From assembly GCA_965644295.1 (NCBI GenBank), contig CBFFRP010000394.1, positions 62,001 through 126,000 of the forward strand: a DNA stretch of 64,000 nt. Reading direction: 5' to 3'. A model generated the notes under the pieces. The model saw nothing but the letters and a program-made list of their open reading frames with translations. It searched no databases and had not been told where the DNA came from. Of the stretch, positions 35,440-47,800 are shown one piece after another; positions within the stretch are counted from its first letter, which is position 1, and each line of letters starts with the position of its first letter. Source of the DNA: Paraphysomonas bandaiensis. Its lineage: Eukaryota; Chrysophyceae. Position numbers and translations under genes: made by a program.

Positions 35440-35703
35440 ACCGGTTTGTCCTATGAGGTTTTTGGTGGTTGCGTATCCGTCAGTTATGTCTCGTGATATA
35501 TGAAAAATCAATGTACAGCTTTGAATTGAGAGGGAGTGTTGAGTTTTGCCGTTGGAGCAATTAAAAGCTGTAATTCTACCCATCAGTTATGTCTTGCGAT
35601 GTGAAGATTCAATGTACAGCTCATGAGGTCTTGGTGGTTGCGTATCCGTCAGTTATGTCTCGTGGTTTGAAAAATCAATGTACAGCTTTGAATTGAGAGG
35701 GAG
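35440..35703 (+). repeat. Duplicated polypurine tract and partial LTR start
   Basis: A block from 'gttgcgtatccgtcag' through the polypurine tract occurs twice, about 167 bp apart. The first copy of the tract (35523-35536) is followed by about 40 bp of LTR-like 5' end (35537-35577). The second (35690-35703) precedes the real right LTR. Confidence 0.8.
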
Positions 35704-35971
35704 TGTTGAGTTTTGCTGTTTAAGCAATTAAAAGCTGTAATTCGAAGATATTGGAATTATGACGGTTACTGGAGAATACAGTAGTGATGAGCTGTATTAT
35801 GAGAAGTGATATCATGACGATGTAAGATCGTACTAGAAATGAGTGGTAGTAGAGATAACGTGATATATAGTTTATTATATTTATTTTAATCTTCTCTCAT
35901 CTTAACTTGATTAATGAGTGAATACACGTCCAGTTAACTTAGTAATCATCCAATTGTGTCATAACTTGACA
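35704..35971 (+). repeat. Right LTR, 268 bp
   Basis: Identical by eye to the left LTR; followed by the target duplication AAGAT at 35972-35976. Confidence 0.95.
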
Positions 35972-36603
35972 AAGATGAATACACAAGCTACGCTTATATT
36001 AGTGTCCCATGTTACACACACAGGCATTTGGCCATGAGTGGACAGAAAATTATATAATGACTACATATGTGGGTCGTGTCCCGAAGAAATCTCCCCGGTA
36101 CTTATTCCTCTAAACACGACGGAAAGGTGCGAGTCCGACCTTGTTGAGGATTCTATATTATTATCAGTGTATAAAACATACATCTTGTTGCGGCCTACTT
36201 CCTCATGTTATTCACCTCATGACCTGTTGCTCCTGCGTCTTAATGACTTGTAATAAGCCCCCTATATATGCTACACTACATTAATTTAGTGATATTATAA
36301 GTAGTGGATGTCAACTTTTTTTCAAATAGAATTACAAATACTTAGCCGACTCGACTTTTTAATATTGGGAAACTATGAATTAATTAATTCCTCATTTTTG
36401 GAAGCGTACCACAATGGAATCAAGAATTCTAACCAATTTGAAATGTCAATTGTAAATTATAGTTTATACCTTTCTGCAGAAATGACCAACTCGTGCTGCA
36501 ACTGTTATGTATTCAATAGTATCAACAAATATTAATTGTTTACTATTATAGCAGTCGGGTATGCGGCATGTATGACATCGCGTATGCAGCCTACAATAAA
36601 CTA
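35972..36603. other. Remainder of LINE-tail repeat and intergenic sequence
   Basis: First about 50 bp continue the repeat interrupted by the LTR element. The rest, to the TRPV-like gene stop, shows only short, low-complexity ORFs. Confidence 0.45.
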
Positions 36604-39417
36604 TCAATGATCTGAAGACTCTCTATTCTTTTCTTTCTTCCAGTGGATATTTACTACATCTACCTCCATGTACTTTTTATCATTGCACATCACCGTATAT
36701 TCCTCCAATCTTCTCCTATTGATCCATTCTGCGCACGGCCCAAACGCATCCAACATTAGCTCGAATCTAAACATCATGTTGACCAACTCAATTTTCCATC
36801 TATCTTCTGCAAATTCTTTCACCTTGAAATAAGACTCGTTCATCATAGCAATTAGTAAATTGAGGAGAAGAATAGTGAAGTACAGAGAAAAAAGTATCAG
36901 TACAAAGCATGCAAACCACGGCATGCGCAATTGCGTGACCGCAATATTTGAAGTCGATGACGAAATACCATCAAAAAGTAACTCCGAGAGCTGTACAAGA
37001 TACACTTTATATGGGCTATTCGGAGTGTAAATCGGTTCTATATGCAAGGGCGCCTGTTGGGACATTACGTAAAATGGTACAGTGAACCCTACAATTCCAA
37101 ATGTGTATATAACAATGAATGTGGACAGATCATGCATTACAATATGAAGGATTATCATGATTAATTCGCCCGTGGAATGAAATCCTATAAGGTACCAAGT
37201 CACTGACAGCATTTGGAGTAAACTCGTAAGACTGAAACAAACAATCTCCATGTCTACATCCCCCATGAATGAAGCCAGCACGGAGAGGAGAACACTCATT
37301 GTAGTGAGAATGTTAAAGTACGACGTCCACCGAGCGGTCCCATAAAGTAGTGTCAAGTAATTCAATCCATAAGCATACAACATACACAGCTCTGTCACTG
37401 ACTCCATCATGCACACGCACAAAAATAAAATATACAATGTCCAAGAAGTGCTTTCGTTAGTGTTTTCAGACTTAGATGAATAGTTCGATCGAGAAACAGA
37501 AACTGCAATTAAGAGAACTGTTTTCATAATACTCAAAACGAAAAAAAACATGAATATACCGCGGCCCCAATATTTCCATTTCTTCGTCACTAACGTGCTT
37601 AAGTATGGAATCGATACAATTTTATGGCAAATATTTCGACATATAATTTGAAGAGTAGATGGCACAGGGGCACTTAAGTGAAGCTGCTTATACTCCTGAT
37701 ATCCAGCTGTATTCGGACCAAGGCGAGAACTAATTCCCTCAAGGGGAATTAGCCATCGCTTACTGGGCCCATATTCCCACATAAGTCGCCTACACATCAT
37801 GTCGTAAGGAAGATACACACAACTGCACAACGTGTCTCTAAATTACTGCAGTGTATCATGTCACCTAAATAGACGACTTACTCACCCTGACTCCACTATA
37901 ACCGTTTCAACACAGACTACACTTCCAAGGCTAGCAGCTAATGTCAGAGGGGAATACCCGTCTCTATTAATCGCATTTGTAAAACCGTCACGAAGATGTG
38001 CCAGGTTTTCGTCATCAGCGGTGTAGACCGACATTTGCATTCTACGCAGCATAATCGGCAGCACATTAGTACGACATAATAATACCACAGAGTTCACTAC
38101 AACTTCTCTCAATACACAGGGCATATCTAGAGAACACAACTTATCTCATAGTATCATAGTGGGGTACACTGAACACATCCCCAGCACCATAATAGTACAC
38201 AAAATAGGGCTTCTAATATAGACAAAAGTATACAGCTCATAACGTACTGGGGGTCAATTCCTAAAAGCTCCATGCCCAGATGTAGGAGTTTCTTGTACAT
38301 TCCCACCATGTCTCTATACATGCACATATGAAGGGCATTATCCCCATATGAATTCGGCTTCGTTAACAAGTAAAACTTGTCACTCGTGGTTGTTTGAGAG
38401 TTAATTATATACTCTACATACAACCAATGGTTACAAAAGTCCTATTTACGGGCAATATCTACTTATATATAATACACTTGTAGTATGTATACATACATGG
38501 CACGACATATATCAGCAACATGTATGAGCATCACAAAGCAATATACGATTTTTCACGTGCAACACGAAGCAGTATGTTTATCACGTATTATACACTAACC
38601 GACGCACTCCCATTGATTAGTTGCTACAGCAAAAAGTAACGGAGACTGTCCAAAGTATGAAATTGATCCTTTGGCGAAGAAAGGTCCCGTAGCGTCAATT
38701 CCTACAAGTTGCCGTCCCAGATGACGTAAAGATTTAGTTTTGGTAAGTTGTTTCTCATCGTCTTGATAATCTCCCCTTTTATCGTGAGGATCATCGACTT
38801 CAACTTCAAGAGATGTGAGAAATGCTACTTCTTCTACGTTACCATGAATAATAGCCATATGAAGTACAGTTTCACCAACATAGTCTGGAGAGTCTACCTG
38901 CATGAGAAGCCGTTACACGCAGTTCTTTCATAACACTGTTAAAGCAGACAATGTTATGCAAGTTCCTGTTGAGGTGTACATATAATGCGGTAACTGCAAT
39001 TGTTGATACACTTACCGTATCTAATACTGATAATGGGCTCATACTAATTAATTTCCTTCCAATCTCATACTTCTTATGCAGATAAGCCCTATAACACATA
39101 TGTTTTAATCCTTATCACTCAACACAATAACTAATATACCAATGAATAATTCCTGGACCATTTGTACCATATTTTTTAATTGTAAATGGATTATAATCAG
39201 CAATAATTAATTCTGATTTCACTCCATGCCAGTTATTTGCACTAATATACTGATAGATCTCATGGCCTGTATGTTTATTCATAGGTTTGACTTCATTTGG
39301 TTTAATTTGACGATATGAGAATGCTGTGATACTATCAATTGTTTGTTTAGCACGTTTAATCCATCCTTTATTATGATTTGTTGATGTGGTGGGTGTATGT
39401 GTATGGTGGGGATTCAT
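36604..39417 (-). CDS. TRPV-like cation channel with ankyrin repeats
   Basis: Six exons joined in phase: 39417-39140, 39089-39017, 38897-38600, 38413-38201, 38126-37886 and 37837-36604; about 778 aa (coordinates of exon 2 good to one base). The N-terminal half carries ankyrin-type repeats (GETVLHMAIIHGN, QSPLLFAVATNQ, DNALHMCMYRD, GYSPLTLAASLG). The C-terminal half has about six hydrophobic segments, with the last at LLNLLIAMMNESYFKVKEF followed by WK, matching the S6-to-TRP-domain junction of TRPV channels. It should act as a nonselective, possibly calcium-permeable membrane channel. The pore loop before S6 lacks the G-M-G-D-like selectivity motif of animal TRPV1-4. It is head-to-head with the MFS transporter. 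Confidence 0.88.
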
Positions 39418-39902
39418 TAGAGAGAATAGTGTTTAATGATATGTATGTATCATATGAAGGGGGATTAATGAGTGTAGATGAGGGTTGAGATGATCTGGTC
39501 TATTGACAAGAGGCGTTAAAGGGATTAAATGATCATGTTGTTGTACTGCTGGAGTATTAGATGGTTAAGATGATAGTGGAGTACAGGCAGATAGGAGTGC
39601 GTCTCATATAAGGACAGATGCAGTGTATGTGTTCCCAGGATACAGTATCGGCAGTCAGTGTCTTATTTTACGGAAATATATTGACTCAGAAATTCTCTAT
39701 ATTACTGTGATATAACTACGGCTGAAATACAGATAATTGTTGACTCAATATTGGAGGCATCTTTGAACTAAAATATACAAAGGATGCCGATTGACTGCTG
39801 TAAGAATTCCAACTTCTAGCTAGATATGATGAGTGGTGTGTATGAACTTCAAGTACTGCTGTATACTGTATCACGGTAGGTAGGTACGTTCGTATGATGT
39901 AC
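39418..39902. promoter_or_regulatory. Upstream region of TRPV-like gene
   Basis: About 485 bp of AT-rich sequence between the TRPV-like start codon and the microsatellite. Nothing specific recognised. Confidence 0.35.
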
Positions 39903-40061
39903 TGTATGTATGTGTATGTTGTATGTATGTATGTATGTATGTATGTATGTATGTATGTATGTATGTATGTATGTATGTATGTATGTATGTATGTATGTAT
40001 GTATGTATGTATGTATGTATGTATGTATGTATGTATGTATGTATGTATGTATGTATGTATG

Positions 40062-40092
<31 letters not shown>

Positions 40093-40657
40093 GTATGTAT
40101 GTATGTATGTATGTATGTATGTATGTATGTATGTATGTATGTATGTATGTATGTATGTATGTATGTATGTATGTATGTATGTATGTATGTATGTATGTAT
40201 GTATGTATGTATGTATGTATGTATGTATGTATGTATGTATGTATGTATGTATGTATGTATGTGTGTGTCATGTATGTATGTATGTATGTATGTATGTATG
40301 TATGTATGTATGTATGTATGTATGTATGTATGTATGTATGTATGTATGTATGTATGTATGTATGTATGTATGTATGTATGTATGTGTGTGTCATGTATGT
40401 ATGTATGTATGTATGTATGTATGTATGTATGTATGTATGTATGTATGTATGTATGTATGTATGTATGTATGTATGTATGTATGTATGTATGTATGTATGT
40501 ATGTATGTATGTATGTATGTATGTATGTATGTATGTATGTATGTATGTACGTATGTATGTATGTATGTATGTATGTATGTATGTATGTATGTATGTATGT
40601 ATGTATGTATGTATGTATGTATGTATGTATGTATGTATGTATGTATGTATGTATGTA
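39903..40657. repeat. Long ATGT tetranucleotide microsatellite
   Basis: About 750 bp of (TATG)n, open in all plus and minus frames because the unit has no stop, which creates spurious poly-YVCM and poly-YIHT ORFs. A TGTGTGTCATG interruption at about 40261 and again at about 40384, 123 bp apart, indicates block duplication within the array. Single-base interruptions occur at about 40092 (AAGT) and 40550 (ACGT). Confidence 0.97.
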
Positions 40658-40756
40658 CAGTTGGCAGGTAGGATGACATGTGTGTGTGTGTATTGTATGT
40701 GAGTTAGTTGGCTGGTTGGGTTCCAGTTATCATCATAATCTCTCTCAATAATAACT

Positions 40757-42957
40757 ATGATCAGCATCAGATGGGCACTTGCCCTTCTCCTTCATTCTGG
40801 CATTGCTATCGAATACTGTCTTCGTGTCAACATGAGTGTTGCTGCAGTACAAATTAAACAAGAGTTAGGCTGGTCTGATCATCAGAAGGGTCTCATGTTA
40901 TCAGCATTTTATTGGGGATATACACTTGGTCAAATCCCATCTAATTTCTTAGGTATGTATATGATAATACACTCCTGTAAGGGGTAATACATACCGTTAC
41001 ATATACAGTTAAAAGATATGGACCCAAGCTAGTGTTTGGATGGTGTATACTCATCAGTAGTATATTAACTCTATTCCAACCAATGGCATGTTACTATTCA
41101 TTTGATATGGGATGGTCACTTAGGGCATTTATTGGTCTTACAGCAAGTGCTACGTTTCCGGGATGTTTTGAAATGTGGCCGAAGTGGATACATGAGTGTG
41201 AGAAGACGATTATGATCACTATTATTATGTCGGGCATGTATTTGGTAAGTACAGTATGTGTAAGTCACGGATGTATATATATAGATCTTGTATATATATA
41301 TTGCAAGTACTTGTGCTGCTAAGTATAATATCTGTAAGTCACTTATATATATGTGTGTTGTTAACAATGACAATCAGCAATATGAGTGCTCGTATGTGTG
41401 TTGGATTGATCTTGTTCGTCTGGTTTGATCTAATTGATACTGGTTCTTAGGGAGAAGTGATATGCTTTTCGTCTTCTGGATACCTGGTTACCTCGCAGTG
41501 GTTTCTATATGGCATTCCTATGGGTAGTTGGCCATCTGCTTTTTGGGTGTTTGCCGTTGCAGGGATACTCTGGTATCCACTCTGGATGGAGTTTTCTTCA
41601 GATACTCCAGATAGTCACCCATATATTTCCCGAGAAGAGCTCGTCTATATACAAGGAGGTGAGTATATCACAATGGTACGATATATTGCAGTATATCTGG
41701 TTAGGAGTATATACAGTTTTCTCTAACGTTTTACTCCATAGGGCTCAGTAAAAGTCAATCTCTGATGTGTGATAGAACTAGTGATACTACGGCGGTTAAA
41801 GCTACACGTTCGAATTCATCATATGAGGAAGAGCTGGAACTGTCCATCACTCAACAGTATTCTACAAATACACCTGCTCCACTGAGGCCATCAGAATACC
41901 AGTTGCTTGGCACCGAAGAAACTAAATCCTACACACATTCGGATAGTCTACCAGATGATTCCGATTACAATACGCCCCATTCTGAAATTTCCCGCAGAGT
42001 TCCTTGGGCGGCTTTTTTTCGCCATCCCACTGCGTGGACACTTTTTTTTGTATACTGGTGTCAAAACTGGATTGCATACACTATGTTATCTGAGTTGCCT
42101 TCTTACTTAACAGAAGTAAGTTGCTCGTTCTGTTTGTGCTGTAGTGTGTAATTAACTGTTACATATGTAGGTACTTGGCTTTGACTTGGCAAGTGCTGGC
42201 ATGCTATCAGTTGCTCCTTATGTTGCGAATTTTCTTTCTGCAGTGGGATTTGGTATGATGTTTAATAGACTACAAGCCGAAGGGTGGAGCAACAGACAAA
42301 TTCGACAGACAGCCCAGCAAATTGCATTTGTAGGTATGTTAGGCTGGGTGTATTTTGTGATTGCAGCTCCTGTGAAAAGTAAAATTTTGGGGCTACTGGT
42401 AGTCACGAAGCAGTATTTGTCTCTCTTTCAATCATGACATGTGGCGCCATATGATTGTATATTGATATAGGCGTGTTGTGATGATATTACGTAGAGCCAT
42501 TTCTCGATCAAGACGCAGTGTACACAATCTAATTGCTGCTGCTTTTGTAGGGTCATGTGCTTGCCTCGTGTTGTGTGGATTCGTGCAGTCACCTGGCGTT
42601 ACTGTTGCCCTAATGGTACTAGCAATGGCATTATTTGGTGCGTCCCAGTCTGGTGTGGCATGTGCCTTCCTGGAAGTGACCCCTATTTACTCTTCTACTC
42701 TCAATACGATAGCGAACCTATTTGGTAGTCTTGCTGGAATTGTGACACCAATGGCAGTGTCCTTTCTGACTACGCTGATGCCGAAACACAACATCGGGTG
42801 GAAAGTCATGTTTTTATTTACAACCGTGCAGAGTGTGGTGGCGCTCATTTTGTGGCATGTATACCAGACCTCTAACGTAGTACCAATATTGAATTCCCCC
42901 AGACCTAAGAAAACTGTACAGTACAAGGAATGGTTTCCCTGGTTTAGATATGAATAA
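40757..42957 (+). CDS. MFS transporter, SLC17 (anion/phosphate cotransporter) type
   Basis: Exons 40757-40952, 41009-41244, 41451-41658, 41742-42115, about 42171-42418 and 42471-42957; about 582 aa. The fifth donor (GTCTCT) is weak, and an alternative 43-bp intron at about 42335 is possible. SLC17-type features: N-terminal TM1 ending YCLRVNMSVAAVQIKQELGW, then GLMLSAFYWGYTLGQIPSNFL, and GLTASATFPGCFEMWPKWI. About twelve hydrophobic segments are predictable. A hydrophilic Ser/Thr-rich central loop of about 80 residues lies in exon 4. Substrate (phosphate, organic anion or glutamate) cannot be told. Confidence 0.85.
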
Positions 42958-43249
42958 CAGGGAACAGCAAACTAGTAATCACAATAAGTTATATGAATTC
43001 TTTTCTAATCTACTTCGTGCTGGGTGTTCCAGCTTTTGAAAATCCATTCGGGATATAAAGGGTAGGGGGGGGTGAAATCCCATCCTATGACCTACTCTTT
43101 TTAGAATACTGTTTTACCAAGTAACTAATTGTACTCAATCATTAGTCTGATTAGTACTCAGACGCCTCAATGATGTAGCTAACAGCAACATATACTTACT
43201 GTAAGTTGCAGCTATATATTGGGAAAACGTGTCGACTCTAGGATAGTCT
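42958..43249. other. Intergenic downstream of MFS gene
   Basis: 3' flank with a short G-run near 43064-43072; nothing else recognised. Confidence 0.4.
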
Positions 43250-43400
43250 TATTATTGGCAATAGGCGTGTAAGAGTCAGAACTAATTTAGCATTGCAATT
43301 TAACTAATTAGTGCTTAACTCTGATATCCTACTATTTAACGCTACGAAAGCTGCTTGTGCGACACCGCAAGCACCAAGGTGCAACAACTTTTGCTCTAAT
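43250..43400 (-). repeat. LINE-tail repeat copy
   Basis: Contains the shared core 'ctactatttaacgctac', 'aagctgcttgtgcg' and 'gcaagcaccaaggtgcaa', and 'ggcaataggcgt' at the left, matching the LINE 3' end on the minus strand. Confidence 0.85.
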
Positions 43401-43925
43401 ATAGTGGTATGATATATATTAAGAATTATATGAGAAACAGACGTATGCAGTAAACAATACTAAAATATGTAGCACTTCATCCATGAAATTCAAGTATCGT
43501 TAAAATTTTAGTCATGGAATTAAACATCCATGTAATTTTTATTGTTAATATCACAATTATGTTTATCACAGGTAATATCAACTCTATTTGGACAATTTCA
43601 ACTACCATTAATACTAATATGCATTGGCAGGAAACAAGACTATCTTCTTTCGGTGAATTTTGATATTCGAGCAATCAGAAACAAGACCCACTCATTCTAA
43701 AAGACGTATATATGCTATTATTGTATGCACTTCATTTTTGAAAATTATGAGAGAAGTATCGACACATTTCTATGCAGTGCCTGAAGCTGTATTGCAAGCG
43801 TAGTGGTAGCTAATCTAAGATTGTAGTACTGAATTAGACGCAAAATTCAGAAACAGAATGCGATAGGCTTACACCCTTTCAATGTCATCTATGAATTGTG
43901 CGTATAATGAATACTATGAATAAAG

Positions 43926-44495
43926 GTTCCCTCAACGAAGTCGGACTTGCACCTTTTCGTGGGATAGGTGCCAGAGAGATTTCTTCACTAGCGTGAGCCG
44001 CATTTATTAAAATATTGTTATTTTTTCTTATTTTTGCTGGCAATATATTGCAATAATATATTGTTATTTCCCTCTGGTTCTGAGGTATAAGTATTGGAGA
44101 GATATTACTTCGGGAAACTAACGTGAGCCGCATATATAATCAGCAGATAATTTTCAGCCCACTCATAGCCGAAAGTGTCGCTTATGTAGACGTCTTGACA
44201 AAGAAAATCTGGGATAATGGGCGCCCTACTGAAGTCAAGCGTCCGGGCTGTTCACCTTGAGGACTCAAAAATCCTGAAGTCAGTGGATGACAGGTACATC
44301 TACATTCTGCATATATATATCAACATTTGAGTCATAGAGAAAAAGTTGTTGCACCTTGGTGCTTGCGGTGTCGTATAATCAGCTTTCGTAGCGTTAAATA
44401 GTAGGATATCAGAGTTAAGCACTAATTAGTTACCTTGCAATGCTGAATAGTTCTGACTCGTAGCGCCTACTATTGCAAGCAATAAGACGTTCACT
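43926..44495 (+). repeat. Full-length-looking LINE-tail/SINE-like repeat
   Basis: About 570 bp. The left end 'ccctcaacgaagtcgg' matches 25243. The block 'aactaacgtgagccgca' occurs in two versions inside. The right end is the LINE-like tail 'gttgcaccttggtgcttgcgg...gcgttaaatagtaggatatcag' finishing near 'caataagacg'. This is the longest copy in the window and best defines the family. Confidence 0.75.
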
Positions 44496-44522
44496 ACATT
44501 GAATTGTCAAAAATCAACTACA

Positions 44523-44567
44523 TTAGAACTACAGCTTTTAATGGCTCTCAAACAGCAAAACTCAACA
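44523..44567 (-). repeat. Fragment of the LTR family
   Basis: Reverse complement begins 'tgttgagttttgctgttt' and continues 'taaaagctgta', matching the first about 40 bp of the LTRs at 33884 and 35704. Confidence 0.7.
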
Positions 44568-44885
44568 GTCTACACCATCGCATATATACCAGGACTTATA
44601 AGAGATACACAATACACAAGATGTATTTATTTTTGACTCGTTGCTTTTAAACTAAACCGCTCATAGCATAAAACTGTGGTGTGTTAGTACTGGAATTTTA
44701 ATCGAATTTCGGGCCTGTTGGTTTAAGTATTCCCCCCAAGGAAGTTAATATCCATAAAAGGTCTTGTCAACAGGCGTAATGTACCTACATGAAGTAAAAG
44801 TCGCAGAGTGCGAAGTATGTAATCGCAATACATTTCCAAAAACTAAAACTACCGATTATTTATAAGAAAAATATTATACAAAATA

Positions 44886-47800
44886 CTAGCCATAAAAATC
44901 TAATCCACCAATGCCATCTTTGTATTCACCATATTGATTTTCACCTCCAGCACTTTCTCCGGGTGTTATATTTCCGGGAACCGGGGGAGTAGGTAGAAGC
45001 CAGCCTATGAGACCACCACCTTTCACTGCCCACAACTCAGTAATGGCCTTCGTTTCATCAGGTTGAAAGCGAAGAATCGAACACAGAACAGGAACCAGTT
45101 TAGCGTGTTCTGTCGCTTGTTTCGTCATAAGGAAGCTTCGAAGAATGTTTACGAGGTATTCAGTGTTAATGCGCCTATTGGATGCATTGAATTCTCTCTC
45201 TCGTCCAAGTGATGCCTCTAACTCTCGTATTGTTGTCTTGAGAACATTAATCTGGTCTTCATTGAGTGCCACAATATTCTGTAAATCATTGCGGTCTACA
45301 GTGACAGAACTAAGCTCAGCCCGAAGCTCAACAATGGTGTCGTGTAAATTTCTCGTAGTCTGAACGGCACATCACACAAATATATGAAATCGATATTGCG
45401 TACCTGAGACATTGCAACGAGTCCAGCACGCTCATTATCGTCGTTGTCATGAATGCTGTGGGGACGGTCATCGCGAGACTCATCTTGAGACTTCTCGCTA
45501 TTAGAGGTCAAAGGGGATTGATGTGAATCCTGGGTGGGTACAGACCTCTCTTCCCTGGACTCGATCGTCTTGATGTTTTTGCTGACAGGACATGCCACTG
45601 GTAACGGGCTGGCCTCTCTAGTGCTACCCTTATTCAGTGTTTCCCTTAATTGAGTGATTTCCTCTTCCAACTTCTGACGAGACATTTCCGCATTTTTCTT
45701 AACTTCGTTCGAGCGCAAGAGTTCTGATTCGTAGTCTTCCAATCGAGATTGCTGGGACTGCAGATTCGCCTGTAGAGTTTCCACCTGCTGCTTCAGCTCG
45801 CGATTGGCTTGATCCACTATAGATTTCGAAGACTCCAACGTCATTTCCCGCTGCTCACCCTCGTGTATACAATTCTCTAGGTAAGATATTCTGTCGTGTA
45901 GCTCTTTTAGCTGAGTCTCTTCCTCATTTCGGAGACGCTGTCTCTCACTGTGTTCATCCCTACCGAGGCGCTTAAGAGCAGTCTGTGCCTTTGCTTTGTA
46001 AGACTGAAATTTCTGAGATATATCGTCGATTTCTTTTTTCAGTGCTATACATTGTGCATCTGCTTCGGTTCGTTGTCTTTCTTCTCTTTTACGGTGTTCC
46101 TCCTGAATGGTATCTGGCCAATGAGTCACCGCCTGGCAAGATTTTTCTTCCTCCCATTGGCGCACGACGGTCTCCTCCACCCACCGGTAGCTCGGCATTC
46201 CTCCACTCTTGCTCCCACTTTTTCCAGCTGTACAATTTCTGTACAGCAGGCACCATAACATGCACTTCATATCTCCGTCTGAATCATTCCCGCCAGTGGA
46301 AGAAGCCTCCACACGACATATAATACGGAACGTCTTCCAGGGGGCGGCGGCCGCACTCCCTATACTCAGCATTTCCTGCTCTTTTTCTTGGGCCATGTCC
46401 CTGCTTTTTGCAAGTAGAACTTTAAGCCGCTTCACTTTCTCCGTTAGCACACCGATCTGGGCCTTACTGTCTTCTTTCTCACGTTGAAGCCTATCTTCCA
46501 TAGCCTCTATTTGTTGTTGCGTTGCCGCATCACCCCTGCCTGAAACCACATAAAATTATGCAATGAACAGAAGACAACAAGATATTAGTACCCGTGAGTT
46601 CAACGATTTCAGTCTCTAGAGCTTTGATTTTAGCCTCCATATCAACCACTTGTTTTCGCGCTACAGCAAGATTATTTTCTAATGTTTCGTGCTCAGCAAC
46701 AGTGCACCGACTGTCAACTTCGAAATCTCTCTTGAACTGATCAAACGATGCCTGAATGCTTACAACTGACTCCTTTGCAGTAGACAACTCCTCCTCCTTA
46801 GATGTCAGAGAACTTCGCAATGAATCTAATTCTTCCGTTAGGTCAGATAGCGCAGCCGTAGCCTCTGACAAATCGGACTCGAGTTCGGTTGCCCTATCTC
46901 TCGCTTGTGTAACATCTGCTTCATAAATTTTGCACTTCTCTTCCAGGTCGTTTATCATTTTCGTCATGGATTCACACTGCAAAATATGACTTGAATGTTG
47001 CTGTTCAAGCTGTACCTGTAACGAGGACAACTTCTGTTCCATATCTGTCACTTTCTCACCAGAGTCGTCGGCTGCTTTACTGCGGATAGACTCCAACTCT
47101 TCCCGCAATGATGATATTTCGGCATCTCTTGATTTCACTAAATCGTTTATATCCTTTACTTCCTTCGCAGTAGCAGCTACCACCGACTCTTTTTCTTTAA
47201 GTTCAGACTCCAACTGCGCTATACTATCCACATAATTTCCTTGCTCCTCCGTCATCTCATCCACAGTAGCCTCCAGTGAAATTATCTTCTTCTTCAGATC
47301 ATCAGATTCTGATATATAGGCGCTAGATGAATCACTTAATTTTTGTCGCAAGGTTGAGACCTCATTCTCTACCTCCTGTAGTCGTTGCCTTTGTGATTCA
47401 GACTCCATTGACTGCGACTCCAAAGCAGTGTCTAGAGACTTTTGTAGCTCCTCAACCTGTGCACGAGCCCTGCACAACTCATTCTCGGCAGCAGATCTCT
47501 CAGTTTCGAGAGTAGAGTTGGTACTAGAGAGTAGAGTAATTTGATTTTGCAAGTCTTTCTCTCTACTGGCAATCTTTTCGTTAATATCGTCGGCTGCTTT
47601 ACTGCGGATAGACTCCAACTCTTCCCGCAATGATGATATTTCGGCATCTCTTGATTTCACTAAATCGTTTATATCCTTTACTTCCTTCGCAGTAGCAGCT
47701 ACCACCGACTCTTTTTCTTTAAGTTCAGACTCCAACTGCGCTATACTATCCACATAATTTCCTTGCTCCTCCGTCATCTCATCCACAGTAGCCTCCAGTG

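Larger units (their letters stand above)
33884..35971 (+). mobile_element. Non-autonomous LTR retrotransposon (TRIM-like)
   Basis: 2088-bp element with two LTRs of 268 bp (33884-34151 and 35704-35971) that are identical by eye and begin TG and end CA. A 5-bp target duplication AAGAT lies at 33879-33883 and 35972-35976. The primer-binding-like site TGGTAGCGG starts at 34152, directly after the left LTR, and resembles an initiator-tRNA-Met type site. A polypurine tract GAATTGAGAGGGAG (35690-35703) abuts the right LTR. The 1552-bp interior has no gag or pol domains, so mobilisation would need another element's enzymes. Confidence 0.93.

Noticed and set aside
39903-40657. CRISPR-like array
   Set aside because: A simple tetranucleotide repeat with no spacers, in a eukaryotic genome.
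39849-40767. Several 190-300 codon ORFs of YVCM or YIHT repeats
   Set aside because: They arise only because the ATGT microsatellite has no stop codon in any frame.
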